Source: Adhaeribacter rhizoryzae
Lineage (GTDB): Bacteria; Bacteroidota; Bacteroidia; Cytophagales; Hymenobacteraceae
NCBI RefSeq assembly: GCF_008629685.1
Contig: NZ_VWSF01000003.1
Location: 62,001 to 126,000 of the forward strand
Direction: 5' to 3'
Length of the DNA: 64,000 bases
The notes under the pieces were generated by a model. The model saw only the letters and a list, made by a program, of their open reading frames with translations, was not told the DNA's origin and did no database searches. The translations under genes and the position numbers were made by a program. This document shows positions 1 to 8,236 of this stretch, one piece after another. Within the stretch, counting starts at the first letter, position 1, and each line of letters opens with the position of its first letter.

Positions 1-201
1 TTTGCGCTAAGCTTAGCCTTTGGCCTTAAAATCCTTATCGATTTTCTGTTTTTAAAGCCCGTACTTAAGTTCTTTAATAAATTAAAATATTCCTATATTA
101 TATTACCTTTACAGTTTATCTATGTGCCCTACGTGGTAATAACGGCTTTAACTGGTTTACGGGGTTCTTACCACTGGAAAGGAAGAAAAATAAAACCATA
201 G
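1..201 (+). CDS. C-terminal end of a membrane-associated protein, probably a family 2 glycosyltransferase
   Basis: Frame 1 is open from the first base to a TAG at 199-201, giving the last 66 residues of a protein that begins outside the window. The segment is hydrophobic, with two likely membrane helices, and ends in a basic tail containing SYHWKGRKIK. A hydrophobic pair followed by a short W-K-G-R tail is how many Bacteroidota membrane-anchored family 2 glycosyltransferases end, which is why I suggest that family. No catalytic motif lies inside the window, so the call rests on this tail alone. About 140 AT-rich bases without a gene follow. Confidence 0.4.
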   Translation, partial: FALSLAFGLKILIDFLFLKPVLKFFNKLKYSYIILPLQFIYVPYVVITALTGLRGSYHWKGRKIKP

Positions 202-339
202 TACTGCTTATTCACAAACTTTTAAGGCCTTAAAATTTTATTCGGAATAATTATTTAATATAAAATAATACTGAAAAAATAATAAATCAGCTAAAAAACA
301 GTTTTAACCGAATAGTAGCGGTACCTGAACAATGTTAGT

Positions 340-597
340 ATGAACGAAATTGAGTACGACATTATTGATGAACTATACTTTGTAACAGCTTACAAAGACA
401 TAGCTGCAACTTTAAACCTATCGGACGAAGACCTGGGCCGGCACCTGGCTGCTTTGGCTAAAAAGGGCTATGTTAAAACCTTGTACCCCGACCCCGATAC
501 CGAAGTAGCTTTCGACGAAAATATATTCCAAGCGAATTACCGGCAATATTTTTATTTGGCTACTAAAGCCGGCCTGATTACGCATAATTCTCGCTAA
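340..597 (+). CDS. Small winged-helix-like protein of unknown function
   Basis: An 85-residue protein starting at ATG 340. Its stop codon directly abuts the ATG of the permease gene at 598, so the two are probably co-transcribed and translationally coupled. Residues 10-50 resemble a winged-helix fold: short helices, an LNLSDEDLGRHLAALAKKGY recognition-helix-like segment, then an acidic wing with PDPDTE. The C-terminus (YFYLATKAGLITHN) resembles a wing strand. I do not know a named family. A small DNA-binding or protein-interaction role is possible; nothing in the sequence shows a target. Confidence 0.6.
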   Translation: MNEIEYDIIDELYFVTAYKDIAATLNLSDEDLGRHLAALAKKGYVKTLYPDPDTEVAFDENIFQANYRQYFYLATKAGLITHNSR

Positions 598-1773
598 ATG
601 GCTGTAACCCAAGCACCAGTTACTGTTTCGCGGCCACCCGCTTATTATATCCGGTTACGTTTATGGCGCAACAAACCGGCTATGCTGGGTTTACTATTTA
701 TTTTGGCGGCCACGGTAATTGCTATTTTGGGTTATTTAATTTTACCCGATGCCACGCCAAATGCCAACAATAGTTTTGTAGCGTTGCAAAAGAAAACACC
801 CGGCTTTGCGGTGCAGGTTTTACGCGTTCCGGTTAATACCGAGGCCGCGCCTGGGGTTAATATATTTTATAAAATGCTGTTCGGCCAGGAAGATTCTTAC
901 CAGGAATACCCCATCCGGAGTTACCAGGTAAACGGCAGTTGGGTAATAGCCCAGCCTTACGAACAAAATAAAGCGTTGCCACAAGAAGATTTAAAATTTG
1001 CCATCTCGGCATTAACACCCCCGGGTACAATCCCCAATACTACCAAACAATTGCCAGGGCAGGTGGTTTATACAAAACACTTTTGGCTTGGCACCGATAA
1101 TGCCGGACGGGATGTGCTGAGTAGATTATTGTTGGGTACCCGTATTTCACTCGGTATTGGCCTGGTGGCGGTATTAATTTCGGTATTTGTGGGTATTGTT
1201 ATTGGTGCCATAGCCGGGTATTTTGGCGGGTTCATAGATAGGCTCATGCAGTTCCTGATGACCGTGGTTTGGTCGGTGCCGAGTATTATGCTGGTTATTG
1301 CTATCTCGCTGGCCCTGAATAGCAAAGGCATTTGGGTTTCGTTTGTGGCCGTGGGTTTAACCATGTGGGTTGACGTAGCCCGGGTAATACGCGGCCAATT
1401 TTTAAGTTTAAAAGAAAAAACGTATATTGAAGCTGTGCGTGTTCTGGGTTTGCCCCGGCACCGCATTATTTTAAATCATTTATTGCCCAACATGACCGGG
1501 CCGCTAATTGTAATAGCCACTGCAAATTTTGCCTCGGCTATTTTAATGGAAGCGGGCCTGAGTTTTCTGGGGTTGGGTGTGCAGCCGCCGGCTCCCTCCT
1601 GGGGAATGATGGTTAGCGAAGGTTTTCAGTTGATAGGAGCAAAAGCAGGATTCTACCTTGTTTTACTACCCAGTGTTCTCATCAGCTTATTGGTGTTGAG
1701 TTTTAATCTGCTCGGAAACGGGCTTCGTGATGCGTATGACCCTAAAATCCTCCTTACCAATACCCCTGGCTGA
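598..1773 (+). CDS. ABC transporter permease, DppC/OppC type
   Basis: A 391-residue inner-membrane permease. One membrane helix lies at about residues 28-50, followed by an extracytoplasmic stretch of about 120 residues and a MetI-type domain from about residue 175 with five further helices. The cytoplasmic coupling (EAA) motif is visible as EAVRVLGLPRHRIILNHLLP near residue 280, where the ATPase docks. In the family this is one half of the channel importing di- or oligopeptides, or nickel. No ATPase, partner permease or binding protein is in the window, so the transporter is either split across the genome or continues upstream. The 3' end overlaps the phosphatase gene. Confidence 0.85.
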   Translation: MAVTQAPVTVSRPPAYYIRLRLWRNKPAMLGLLFILAATVIAILGYLILPDATPNANNSFVALQKKTPGFAVQVLRVPVNTEAAPGVNIFYKMLFGQEDSYQEYPIRSYQVNGSWVIAQPYEQNKALPQEDLKFAISALTPPGTIPNTTKQLPGQVVYTKHFWLGTDNAGRDVLSRLLLGTRISLGIGLVAVLISVFVGIVIGAIAGYFGGFIDRLMQFLMTVVWSVPSIMLVIAISLALNSKGIWVSFVAVGLTMWVDVARVIRGQFLSLKEKTYIEAVRVLGLPRHRIILNHLLPNMTGPLIVIATANFASAILMEAGLSFLGLGVQPPAPSWGMMVSEGFQLIGAKAGFYLVLLPSVLISLLVLSFNLLGNGLRDAYDPKILLTNTPG

Positions 1774-2989
1774 TGCCACGGATATTAAGAAGGAATTAAA
1801 CCTGAAAAAGCTGGAGCTTTCGGCTCTGCTGGAAGTTACCCAGGCAATTAATAATAATTTGCCCGAGTACTCCCTGTACAAAATATTTCACTTTACGCTA
1901 CTAGCCCAGTTGCACATAAACCGGCTTACCCTGTTTGTAGTCGACGACGATTGGGAGTGTAAAATTTGTTTTGGCACCAGCTACAACTTTAAAAAGCTCG
2001 ATCAGTTACCCGAAGCCATTAAAGAAATTTCCGAAATAACCTTGATTTCGGATTTAAACCTCGATGCCAAGTGGCAGGAGTTCGAAACGGTTATACCGGT
2101 TTTCCAGAATAATAAAATATTGGCTTTCGTGCTGATTGGTAACTCGCAGGCCTATTATTCCGATATTGCGGCGCTCTCTTTCGTGCAAACCATTAGCAAT
2201 ATTATTATTGTGGCCATGCAGAACCGCAAGTTGGCCCGCCAGCGCTTAGCCGAAGAAGCCATCCGGAACGAAATAAAAATTGCCCGCGAAGTGCAAACCA
2301 TGCTCTTCCCAAAGGCTTTGCCCAATAACCAGGATGTAGTGGTGCACGCCAGCTATATTCCGCATTCTTCTATTGGCGGCGATTATTACGATTGCGTGGA
2401 AATAGACCAAGACCGGTTTTTGTTTTGCGTAGCCGATGTTTCGGGTAAAGGTGTACCGGCTTCCTTGCTCATGTCTAACTTTCAGGCGGGTTTACGCACC
2501 ATTGTGCGCCAATCCGATGACCTGGTGAAAGTAGTAAAAGAACTAAACCACCTCATTTACAACAACGCCATCGCCGAAAAATTTATAACCTCTTTTTTAG
2601 GAATATACAACCGCAAAACCCGCGAACTGCAATACGTAAATGCCGGCCACAACGCCCCGGTTATGCTCTACGAAGATAATTCGTGCCAATTATTAACCGA
2701 AGGCTGCACCATGCTGGGTATTTTTGAAGAGCTGCCATTTATATCGGTGAGTAAATTACAGGTGCCGAATAAAACCCTACTGCTCTGCTATACCGATGGC
2801 TTAACGGAAGTTTTTAACCTAGAAGAAGACGAGTTTGGCCTGGAGAACACCATTAATTTCCTAAAGAACTCCCGCTACCTGAGCTTACCTAAACTGCACG
2901 AAGAATTATTAGAAGAAATTAAAAACCACAACCAGGGCAGTACCTCTTTTCAGGATGATATTACGTTGCTGTCTTGCCGGTTTAAGTAA
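1736..2989 (+). CDS. GAF domain plus SpoIIE/RsbU-type serine phosphatase
   Basis: About 417 residues. The N-terminal half (about 20-160) looks like a GAF-type sensor; residues 165-190 form a charged helix; the C-terminal half is a PP2C/SpoIIE phosphatase. Metal-binding and core motifs are visible: SSIGGDYYDC, ADVSGKGVPASLL, NAGHNAP, YTDGLTE and the terminal QDDITLL. Members dephosphorylate anti-sigma-factor antagonists or related phosphoproteins; no such partner is adjacent. Starts are possible at GTG 1727, ATG 1730 and ATG 1736, all overlapping the permease by 38-47 bases. I chose the last ATG because homologous sequence begins only well after it. The overlap suggests translational coupling. 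Confidence 0.85.
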   Translation: MTLKSSLPIPLADATDIKKELNLKKLELSALLEVTQAINNNLPEYSLYKIFHFTLLAQLHINRLTLFVVDDDWECKICFGTSYNFKKLDQLPEAIKEISEITLISDLNLDAKWQEFETVIPVFQNNKILAFVLIGNSQAYYSDIAALSFVQTISNIIIVAMQNRKLARQRLAEEAIRNEIKIAREVQTMLFPKALPNNQDVVVHASYIPHSSIGGDYYDCVEIDQDRFLFCVADVSGKGVPASLLMSNFQAGLRTIVRQSDDLVKVVKELNHLIYNNAIAEKFITSFLGIYNRKTRELQYVNAGHNAPVMLYEDNSCQLLTEGCTMLGIFEELPFISVSKLQVPNKTLLLCYTDGLTEVFNLEEDEFGLENTINFLKNSRYLSLPKLHEELLEEIKNHNQGSTSFQDDITLLSCRFK

Positions 2990-3029
2990 GTTAAATTTAT
3001 ATTCATTTAGGTCTTAACATCTATAAACC

Positions 3030-3064
3030 AGCAACGGCTTTTAGTTTAACTAAAAGCCGTTGCT
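3030..3064 (+). terminator. Hairpin downstream of the SpoIIE-type phosphatase
   Basis: A perfect 17-base inverted repeat (3030-3046 and 3048-3064, arms starting AGCAACGGC) lies 40 bases after the phosphatase stop. It would fold into a strong hairpin. The run of T after it is poor, so it may be a terminator that also stabilises the 3' end. Confidence 0.55.
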
Positions 3065-3131
3065 GTTCTACGCCACTTATAACGATTGGGGTTGCCACCA
3101 TAAGCATGAAGACTAAGAGATACATTATTTT

Positions 3132-3295
3132 GCCGTGTCAGGTGTTATCACCTGACACTAACTTTATCCAGCCTATGCTTACAGAACATCCTAAATATTT
3201 CATGTATTATGCCCACCCACATTCATGATATAGGAATAGGAATTTATAAGAAATTATGCGGAAAGTAAGTGTCAGGTGATAACACCAGACACGGC
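3132..3295. repeat. 164-bp element with 28-bp near-perfect terminal inverted repeats (MITE-like)
   Basis: The ends 3132-3159 and 3268-3295 are inverted copies of a 28-base sequence with a single mismatch. Each arm is itself an imperfect palindrome around GTGTCAGGTG..CACCTGACAC. The 108 bases between are AT-rich and non-coding. The architecture is that of a small non-autonomous element. I do not see a clear target-site duplication, and no transposase is nearby, so a structural or regulatory repeat is equally possible. Confidence 0.5.
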
Positions 3296-3346
3296 GAGAA
3301 GGCCCTATTTATGTGAATTAATAAGTTTATGGAAATCCTTTGAAAC

Positions 3347-3383
3347 AAAAAGCCTTGCAAGCAAAATACTTACAAGGCTTTTT
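3347..3383. terminator. Bidirectional terminator between convergent genes
   Basis: Arms AAAAAGCCTTG (3347-3357) and CAAGGCTTTTT (3373-3383) are perfectly complementary, with a 15-base loop and T runs in both directions. It sits 37 bases past the stop of the leftward Dabb gene and can serve both strands. Confidence 0.75.
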
Positions 3384-3420
3384 ATTAAGAAAATCTACTT
3401 AGAAGTAGGTTGAAAAATAT

Positions 3421-3852
3421 TTAATTCTTCGCCCCGAAGAAATCAATCACCAACACTTTATCTAAGTGCGGACCTAATATTTTACCAAACTCTTTATGCG
3501 CCGGGTGTGGCAAATAAGCATCGCGGTCGGCGGCATTTTTAAAGGTTACCAAAAAGCAATGCGTGTAGCCCTGCGCTAAGTTTTCGGGACTTACGTTGGT
3601 ACCCCACTCGTAACCAATAATAGTAGGAATTTTGCTCGGCAACGCTGAGAAAGCTTGTTCTACTTCTTTTACCTGCGCGGGCGTAGCAGAATCTTTAAAT
3701 TTAAATATAACCACGTGGCGCAATAATTTTTCATCGTTCTGCTTCATAGTTGTAGGCTTAGGCTGGGCTTTAGTTTTATTTTGACTCATGGCGGAAGTTA
3801 TGGCGCCGCACCAAAGCAAGGCGACTAACAAAAAATAAAATCTTTTTCTCAT
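3421..3852 (-). CDS. Exported Dabb (stress-responsive alpha/beta barrel) family protein
   Basis: 143 residues. The first 23 form a signal peptide (basic MRKR, hydrophobic core, Ala-Met-Ser before the cleavage region). The rest is a Dabb domain: it opens with RHVVIFKFKDSATPAQVKEV, has the family-typical WGTNVSPENLAQGYTHCFLV middle, and ends in an HPAHKEF..GPHLDKVLVIDF segment. The fold is a dimeric ferredoxin-like barrel found in stress-induced proteins and some cyclases; the reaction here is unknown. The signal peptide places it in the periplasm. The gene is 23 bases downstream of the MBL hydrolase gene on the same strand, probably one transcript ending at the 3347 hairpin. Confidence 0.85.
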   Translation of the reverse strand: MRKRFYFLLVALLWCGAITSAMSQNKTKAQPKPTTMKQNDEKLLRHVVIFKFKDSATPAQVKEVEQAFSALPSKIPTIIGYEWGTNVSPENLAQGYTHCFLVTFKNAADRDAYLPHPAHKEFGKILGPHLDKVLVIDFFGAKN

Positions 3853-3875
3853 GTAAACTTAGGCGATTAATATAG

Positions 3876-4970
3876 TTAGTGAATAGTTTTGGTGATAAAA
3901 GTTTTCTCGTGTTTGGTGGCCGGAATGCTAACGGCATATTTTTTACCATCGGGTGCCACGGTTAATTTTATAAAATTAGCTTTACAGTTTTCTTCCAGGT
4001 TAGCAATATAACCTTCCTGGGTGTTAAACTCCGAATCTTGCCGGATATTTTTGTGCAATTGGTAAGCGGCCTGGATGCTGGGCGTGTTGCGCAAAGTGGT
4101 GACGGTTTCGGGGCCGCAGCCTTTGCGGGTGCCGTTGTTCATGATGCTAACCGTAGGCGCTAAATTTTTAATCAGCACCGGGTTATTGCTTTGGTCGAGG
4201 CCGTGGTGGTTTACCTGGAACACATCTACGGTGCCAACCAGGTTGGTGGGGCATACCAGGTTTTTCTCAATATTCCAGGTCAGGTCGCCGCCATCGAAAA
4301 ACCGGAACGGCCCGTAATCCATTACCAGCACCATGCTATTGGCGTTGTCGGAAGTATCGGTTGCTTTATCGGTGGTGGTTTCGCAGCCGTCGGGGTTTTT
4401 AATGTTTTTAGCAACCGTTACAAACTGTTTGTCTACCCCTACAAACTTTATGGTTAAATTTGGTAAGCCTTTCGCCAGTTTTTGCAACGGTATTGTTCCG
4501 TTGGGTTTAATTAAAGATCGCTTTTTTACGGCCATATCTTTATAAGGCTGAATATTCTGCGCAAAGTTTCTATCCTCGGTTAAACTGGCCGGAACACCTT
4601 TATCGATTACTTCCACAATGGGTATTTTTGCGGCTAATTCGGCGGCTCCGCCATAATGATCGATGTGCCAGTGCGTAGTTACCAGGTGGTCAATTTGTTT
4701 CAAGCCGGCCACATTACGGGCCACCTGGAATATGCGTTCTGAATCACGGCCACCAGGATTGCCGGCATCAATCAAAATTGATTCGCCGGCTGGGGTTACA
4801 ATCAGGGTAGCTGCGCCGCCTTCGGTATCAATCCAATACATAGTCAGGTTGGTGGCGGCAGCGGCTACAATATTTTTAGGAGGTTCGGGCCGGAGTAGCG
4901 GCACCGTAAACCCCGAAACCAATACACTTGCCGCAAACAAGCCGGCGAATAAAACCCGGTTTTTTTTCAT
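3876..4970 (-). CDS. Exported metallo-beta-lactamase fold hydrolase
   Basis: 364 residues with an N-terminal signal peptide or anchor (basic MKKNR, hydrophobic to about residue 28). The MBL zinc motif HWHIDH is at residues 100-105, preceded by the fold-defining Asp of ILIDAG at 66-71. A later NHHG and an Asp in FFDGGDLTW supply further ligand candidates. The overall pattern is nearer to the ComEC/Rec2-like MBL group than to true beta-lactamases. The substrate cannot be read from sequence. The export signal suggests a periplasmic hydrolase. It lies between DUF4202 and the Dabb gene, all leftward with short gaps. Confidence 0.8.
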   Translation of the reverse strand: MKKNRVLFAGLFAASVLVSGFTVPLLRPEPPKNIVAAAATNLTMYWIDTEGGAATLIVTPAGESILIDAGNPGGRDSERIFQVARNVAGLKQIDHLVTTHWHIDHYGGAAELAAKIPIVEVIDKGVPASLTEDRNFAQNIQPYKDMAVKKRSLIKPNGTIPLQKLAKGLPNLTIKFVGVDKQFVTVAKNIKNPDGCETTTDKATDTSDNANSMVLVMDYGPFRFFDGGDLTWNIEKNLVCPTNLVGTVDVFQVNHHGLDQSNNPVLIKNLAPTVSIMNNGTRKGCGPETVTTLRNTPSIQAAYQLHKNIRQDSEFNTQEGYIANLEENCKANFIKLTVAPDGKKYAVSIPATKHEKTFITKTIH

Positions 4971-4995
4971 ATTTAGCTATATCAATTATTCAACA

Positions 4996-5586
4996 TTAAG
5001 CCAGCGCCTTACCTATTAATTCCTGCGCCTCAGTTGGCAAGCTCAGTTGCAGGGCCAGTTGGTGACCTTCCGGCGTCATTTTGCGCCAGGTTTTCTGCAC
5101 AATATCAATCACTTTAGCTTCATCGTGCTGGCGGGCAAAATCCTGGAAATAATATTCCAGGAAAACCAAACAAATAACATCTTCCAGCAACTGCACTTCG
5201 GGATCTATTTTAAGCTGTCGCTTTTGCACCAGAAACTGTACCCGCTCAATTATTTCGGGTTCGTACCCTACTTCGGTTAATATTTGTCCGGCTACTTCGG
5301 CGTGGTATTTTTTCAGGCTGTTGCGCCATTTGTTGTAGCCCTGCACATCCATCGGAAAGTCTTTGCGCGCAATGGCCCACCGCCGAATGTGCTGACAACG
5401 TACGGCTAGTTGCAGCGCTTCCGAAGCATCCGGCGCAACCCTATTTAGGCATTCTGTCATGCGCTGGGCATACAGCACCTCTTTGGGGTACGAAATACCG
5501 TCGGCTATTTCCACATGCGGGTCTTCGCTGTTTACTTCGTCGAACCGGCGTATGGCCTCCTGGAAGCGGTTTTGATCGGCAATCAT
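4996..5586 (-). CDS. DUF4202 family protein
   Basis: A 196-residue cytoplasmic protein without signal peptide or membrane segments. It matches the DUF4202 pattern as I remember it: start IADQNRFQEAIRRFDEVNSE, the conserved CQHIRRWAIARKDFP block around residue 67, WRNSLKKYHAE, then an acidic FLEYYFQDFARQHDE segment. The conserved His and Asp residues recall HD-type alpha-helical hydrolases, but no reaction is established to my knowledge. It is divergent from ruvC, with about 105 bases between the start codons. Confidence 0.8.
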   Translation of the reverse strand: MIADQNRFQEAIRRFDEVNSEDPHVEIADGISYPKEVLYAQRMTECLNRVAPDASEALQLAVRCQHIRRWAIARKDFPMDVQGYNKWRNSLKKYHAEVAGQILTEVGYEPEIIERVQFLVQKRQLKIDPEVQLLEDVICLVFLEYYFQDFARQHDEAKVIDIVQKTWRKMTPEGHQLALQLSLPTEAQELIGKALA

Positions 5587-5653
5587 GTAAATATTCTTTT
5601 TTAGCCCTTAAAGGTATAGGTTTTAGGTTAATATTAATTAGCCCGCCGTGAAT

Positions 5654-5684
5654 TTTAGAAGCTTCGGTAATGTTCGTAGCTTTG
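5654..5684 (+). promoter_or_regulatory. Putative Bacteroidota-type promoter of ruvC
   Basis: The -7 box TAGCTTTG (5677-5684) matches TAnnTTTG, and a TTTA (5654-5657) near the -33 TTTG consensus lies exactly 19 bases upstream. The ruvC ATG is only 7 bases after the -7 box, so the transcript would have almost no leader. Confidence 0.45.
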
Positions 5685-5691
5685 TATATTC

Positions 5692-6261
5692 ATGATAAGA
5701 GCAACCCCTACCCTTTTAACCAATAAGCTGATTCTGGGCGTAGACCCCGGCACCACCATTATGGGCTTTGCCCTTATAGAAGTAACGGGGTCCAAAGTAA
5801 AAGTACTTACTTACGATACCATCAACTTAAAGCGGGTAACCAACCACGCCGTTAAACTCAAGCGCATTTACGACGGCACCATAGAACTGATTAACCAATA
5901 TTTGCCCGATGAAATGGCCATTGAAGCGCAGTTCTATTCCAACAACGTGCAGTCGATGCTAAAACTCGGCCGGGCCCAGGGCGTGGCTATTGCCGCCGCT
6001 TTGTCGCGCGATATTCCTTACGTGGAGTACGCACCTAAACGTATTAAACAATCTATTACGGGTAACGGGAATGCCTCCAAAGAACAGGTAGCGCACATGC
6101 TGGGGCAAATTTTAAAATTAACCGATGTTCCTAAATTATTTGATGCCACCGATGCGCTGGCTGTAGCTTTGTGCCATCACTACCAGAAAGGCGTAAATAC
6201 CCAGGCCGGCACCAAATCCTGGAAAAGCTTCCTCACCGATAACCCGGATAGGATTAAGTAA
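5692..6261 (+). CDS. ruvC: Crossover junction endodeoxyribonuclease RuvC
   Basis: 189 residues, normal length. RuvC is the Holliday-junction resolvase that works with RuvAB in homologous recombination. The catalytic acidic residues are all present in their motifs: Asp18 in LGVDPGTT, Glu78 in MAIEAQFYSNN, and Asp151 and Asp154 in DATDALAVALCHH. The QSMLKLGRAQG segment after the second motif is typical. The start follows a good -7 box closely. ruvA and ruvB are not in the window, which is common in Bacteroidota. Confidence 0.95.
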   Translation: MIRATPTLLTNKLILGVDPGTTIMGFALIEVTGSKVKVLTYDTINLKRVTNHAVKLKRIYDGTIELINQYLPDEMAIEAQFYSNNVQSMLKLGRAQGVAIAAALSRDIPYVEYAPKRIKQSITGNGNASKEQVAHMLGQILKLTDVPKLFDATDALAVALCHHYQKGVNTQAGTKSWKSFLTDNPDRIK

Positions 6262-6307
6262 TATTTATAGCACTAGATAAATAAAGAAATATAAAGTTTT
6301 CTGCTTT

Positions 6308-6527
6308 CGCGAGCGTCCCGCTCGTGAATATTCCCTCCGGCCTCTGGCCGATATAAATATTTATTTTATTTCCTATTCTGAAAAAGGCAACACTATCGCG
6401 GGCGTCTTGCCCATGATGTTTTCATCCGGCCTCTGGCCGCATTAACTAATAGCTGAAATAATTAGTTTAAGGCAGGTTTACACAGGCCAGAGGCCTGAAT
6501 AAAAAAGGCACGAGCGGGACGCTCGCG
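6308..6527. repeat. 220-bp composite palindromic repeat
   Basis: The non-coding gap between ruvC and the isomerase-like gene is built from related units. Two imperfect direct copies lie at 6308-6350 and 6397-6440, each with a GCG-rich palindrome followed by CCGGCCTCTGGCCG. A third, inverted copy is at 6483-6527. The outer 19 bases (6308-6326 and 6509-6527) are perfect inverted repeats, and each is nearly palindromic. It may be a REP-like or MITE-like element. I see no open reading frame inside. Confidence 0.6.
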
Positions 6528-6587
6528 CCAGCAACCAGGATAAATTAATATCCTGGTTTTAAAGTTTAGCACTAAATATCACCTCGG

Positions 6588-7733
6588 CTACAAACCCAGT
6601 TCTTCCATCGTAACCACCGGAATATCTTTCGTAGCAATTTCAGCTAAAGGTTTTTGATTGCTTTTATCATACTGGTAACCAGCTTTACCAAGCGGCCACA
6701 ACATGGGCATTAACGAATAAATGGCCCCTTTAAAACCCTGGGTAATGGCTTCTAAATTGCCGGTATCTTTCGAGTTTTTGGCTTCGTTTTCAATTTCGAA
6801 AGGGCCAGTAAAACCTTTAGCTTTTATAACATCAACAAAAGCCCGCCAATCCATACTATCGGAGCCACCGAAGCCGGGGAGCATGGCTTCGTAGTTATGG
6901 CGGTCCCAGTCGTGCGCAGGAATAGGTACACCCGCTTTTTCGGCCAACGCTCTATCTACCGTTTGCATGGGGTACATGCTGCCCCAGTGGGCGCGTACGC
7001 GGTTTTGTAAATTGCGGGTGGCTTTTACGTGTATGCGGTGCAACCTCGAAAAATCCGTCTCCTGCATTACCGCTACCGGATCTACGTGCTGCCAAACATC
7101 ATGCGACGGGTCGTAAATTTCGCCGTGGGCTTTACTTGGTATTAAGGCATACATCAGTTTGCGGGCCGCCAGTACGCCGGTTAAATTATTGAAGGTAGTA
7201 GTGTAGGAAGCCGAACGCCAGCCTTCCATCGGGCAATTTTCGTAGAGCACCGTTACGCCTAAATCTTCGGCGTATTTAATTATGGGCGTAAACACCCGCG
7301 CGTATTCGTCAAGGTTCTTCTGAAATCCGTTTTCCTGGTTGCCCAGTTCGTGGTTGTAGCCCACAAAAGTCCCAACTTTTACGTCGTTCGCATCGCCACC
7401 CAATAAATGCGCAATCCGGATGAGTCGCAGCAGATGATCCTGGTTTTTGCGGCGTTCCGTTTCGGGACCGCCAATTAAGTTCTCGAAAGCGCCGATTGAT
7501 AATTTTAAACCGGCTTCGTTAAAAGTAGCCAAGGTGCGTTTGGCATCTTCCAGGGTAAATGCTTCATAATCCAGGTGCGTGGCTACGTGGTCCTGGCGGG
7601 TGCCGTCGCGGCGGAAAACACACAAATCAATGCCTTGCACCCCAATATTTTGGGCGCGGGAAATTAATTCCGGCAGCTTCAGTTTATCAAAAGCCGAACT
7701 CATTAACCAGATTGGATTATTTAGGGCCTGCAT
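6588..7733 (-). CDS. Xylose isomerase-like TIM-barrel protein (sugar phosphate isomerase/epimerase family)
   Basis: 381 residues without signal peptide. The pattern fits the AP-endonuclease/xylose-isomerase-like TIM barrel. Candidate metal-binding positions include Glu in VTVLYENCPMEGW, Asp/His in YDPSHDVWQ, His in RIHVKATR and Glu in FEIENEAKNS, the usual Glu-Asp-His-Glu ladder. Family members isomerise or epimerise sugars or polyols with a divalent metal. Its operon partners are absent: a repeat lies downstream and a terminator upstream. The substrate is unknown. Confidence 0.8.
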   Translation of the reverse strand: MQALNNPIWLMSSAFDKLKLPELISRAQNIGVQGIDLCVFRRDGTRQDHVATHLDYEAFTLEDAKRTLATFNEAGLKLSIGAFENLIGGPETERRKNQDHLLRLIRIAHLLGGDANDVKVGTFVGYNHELGNQENGFQKNLDEYARVFTPIIKYAEDLGVTVLYENCPMEGWRSASYTTTFNNLTGVLAARKLMYALIPSKAHGEIYDPSHDVWQHVDPVAVMQETDFSRLHRIHVKATRNLQNRVRAHWGSMYPMQTVDRALAEKAGVPIPAHDWDRHNYEAMLPGFGGSDSMDWRAFVDVIKAKGFTGPFEIENEAKNSKDTGNLEAITQGFKGAIYSLMPMLWPLGKAGYQYDKSNQKPLAEIATKDIPVVTMEELGL

Positions 7734-7787
7734 AAATTAGGTCTGAATATTTAAAGTTTTTAAATCTATTAATCCGCTGCCAAATAA

Positions 7788-7823
7788 AAAAGACCTTACC
7801 GAAATGCATCGATAAGGTCTTTT
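7788..7823 (-). terminator. Terminator of the greA-HIT transcript
   Basis: Arms AAAAGACCTTA (7788-7798) and TAAGGTCTTTT (7813-7823) form an 11-bp stem. On the minus strand it is followed by a T run. It lies 16 bases after the HIT stop codon. Confidence 0.75.
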
Positions 7824-7838
7824 CTTAAATATTTAAGT

Positions 7839-8231
7839 TTATAAATACGATTTTATTTTAGCCGCTATTGCTTCCATTTCTTCCGCCGGAAATTGCTTTT
7901 TTGGTTGCGAAAAATTCATATCGTTCATTTGGTTAATTGGAATAAGATGCACGTGCGCATGGGGCACTTCCAAACCAATAACCGCCACGCCAACCCGCGT
8001 ACAACCAGTTGCTTGTTTAATAGCGTGGGCTACTTTTTTGGCAAATATTTGCATATCGCCTAACAACTGATCTTCCAAATCAAAAATATAATCAATTTGG
8101 GCTTTAGGTATTACCAAGGTGTGGCCTTTCTGCAAGGGGTAAACATCTAAAAAAGCCAGAAAACGATCATCTTCGGCAACTTTGTAGGCAGGAATTTCGC
8201 CTCTTACTATTTTGGAGAAGATTGTTTCCAT
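7839..8231 (-). CDS. HIT family nucleotide-binding hydrolase
   Basis: 130 residues, the usual length of a HIT (Hint-branch) protein. The histidine triad is visible as HAHVHLIP near residues 95-102. The N-terminal FSKIVRGEIPAYKVAEDD and LDVYPLQKGHTLVIPK segments are also diagnostic. Members hydrolyse purine phosphoramidates such as AMP-NH2 or lysyl-AMP. The start is 5 bases downstream of the greA stop, so greA and this gene form a two-gene operon ended by the 7788 hairpin. Such adjacency occurs in other Bacteroidota as far as I recall. Confidence 0.92.
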   Translation of the reverse strand: METIFSKIVRGEIPAYKVAEDDRFLAFLDVYPLQKGHTLVIPKAQIDYIFDLEDQLLGDMQIFAKKVAHAIKQATGCTRVGVAVIGLEVPHAHVHLIPINQMNDMNFSQPKKQFPAEEMEAIAAKIKSYL

Positions 8232-8236
8232 GGCTG

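Noticed and set aside
221-240. Overlapping AT-rich palindromes TTTAAGGCCTTAAA and TAAAATTTTA after the first partial gene
   Set aside because: Short palindromes are expected by chance in AT-rich sequence; no T-run hairpin or operator spacing supports a function.
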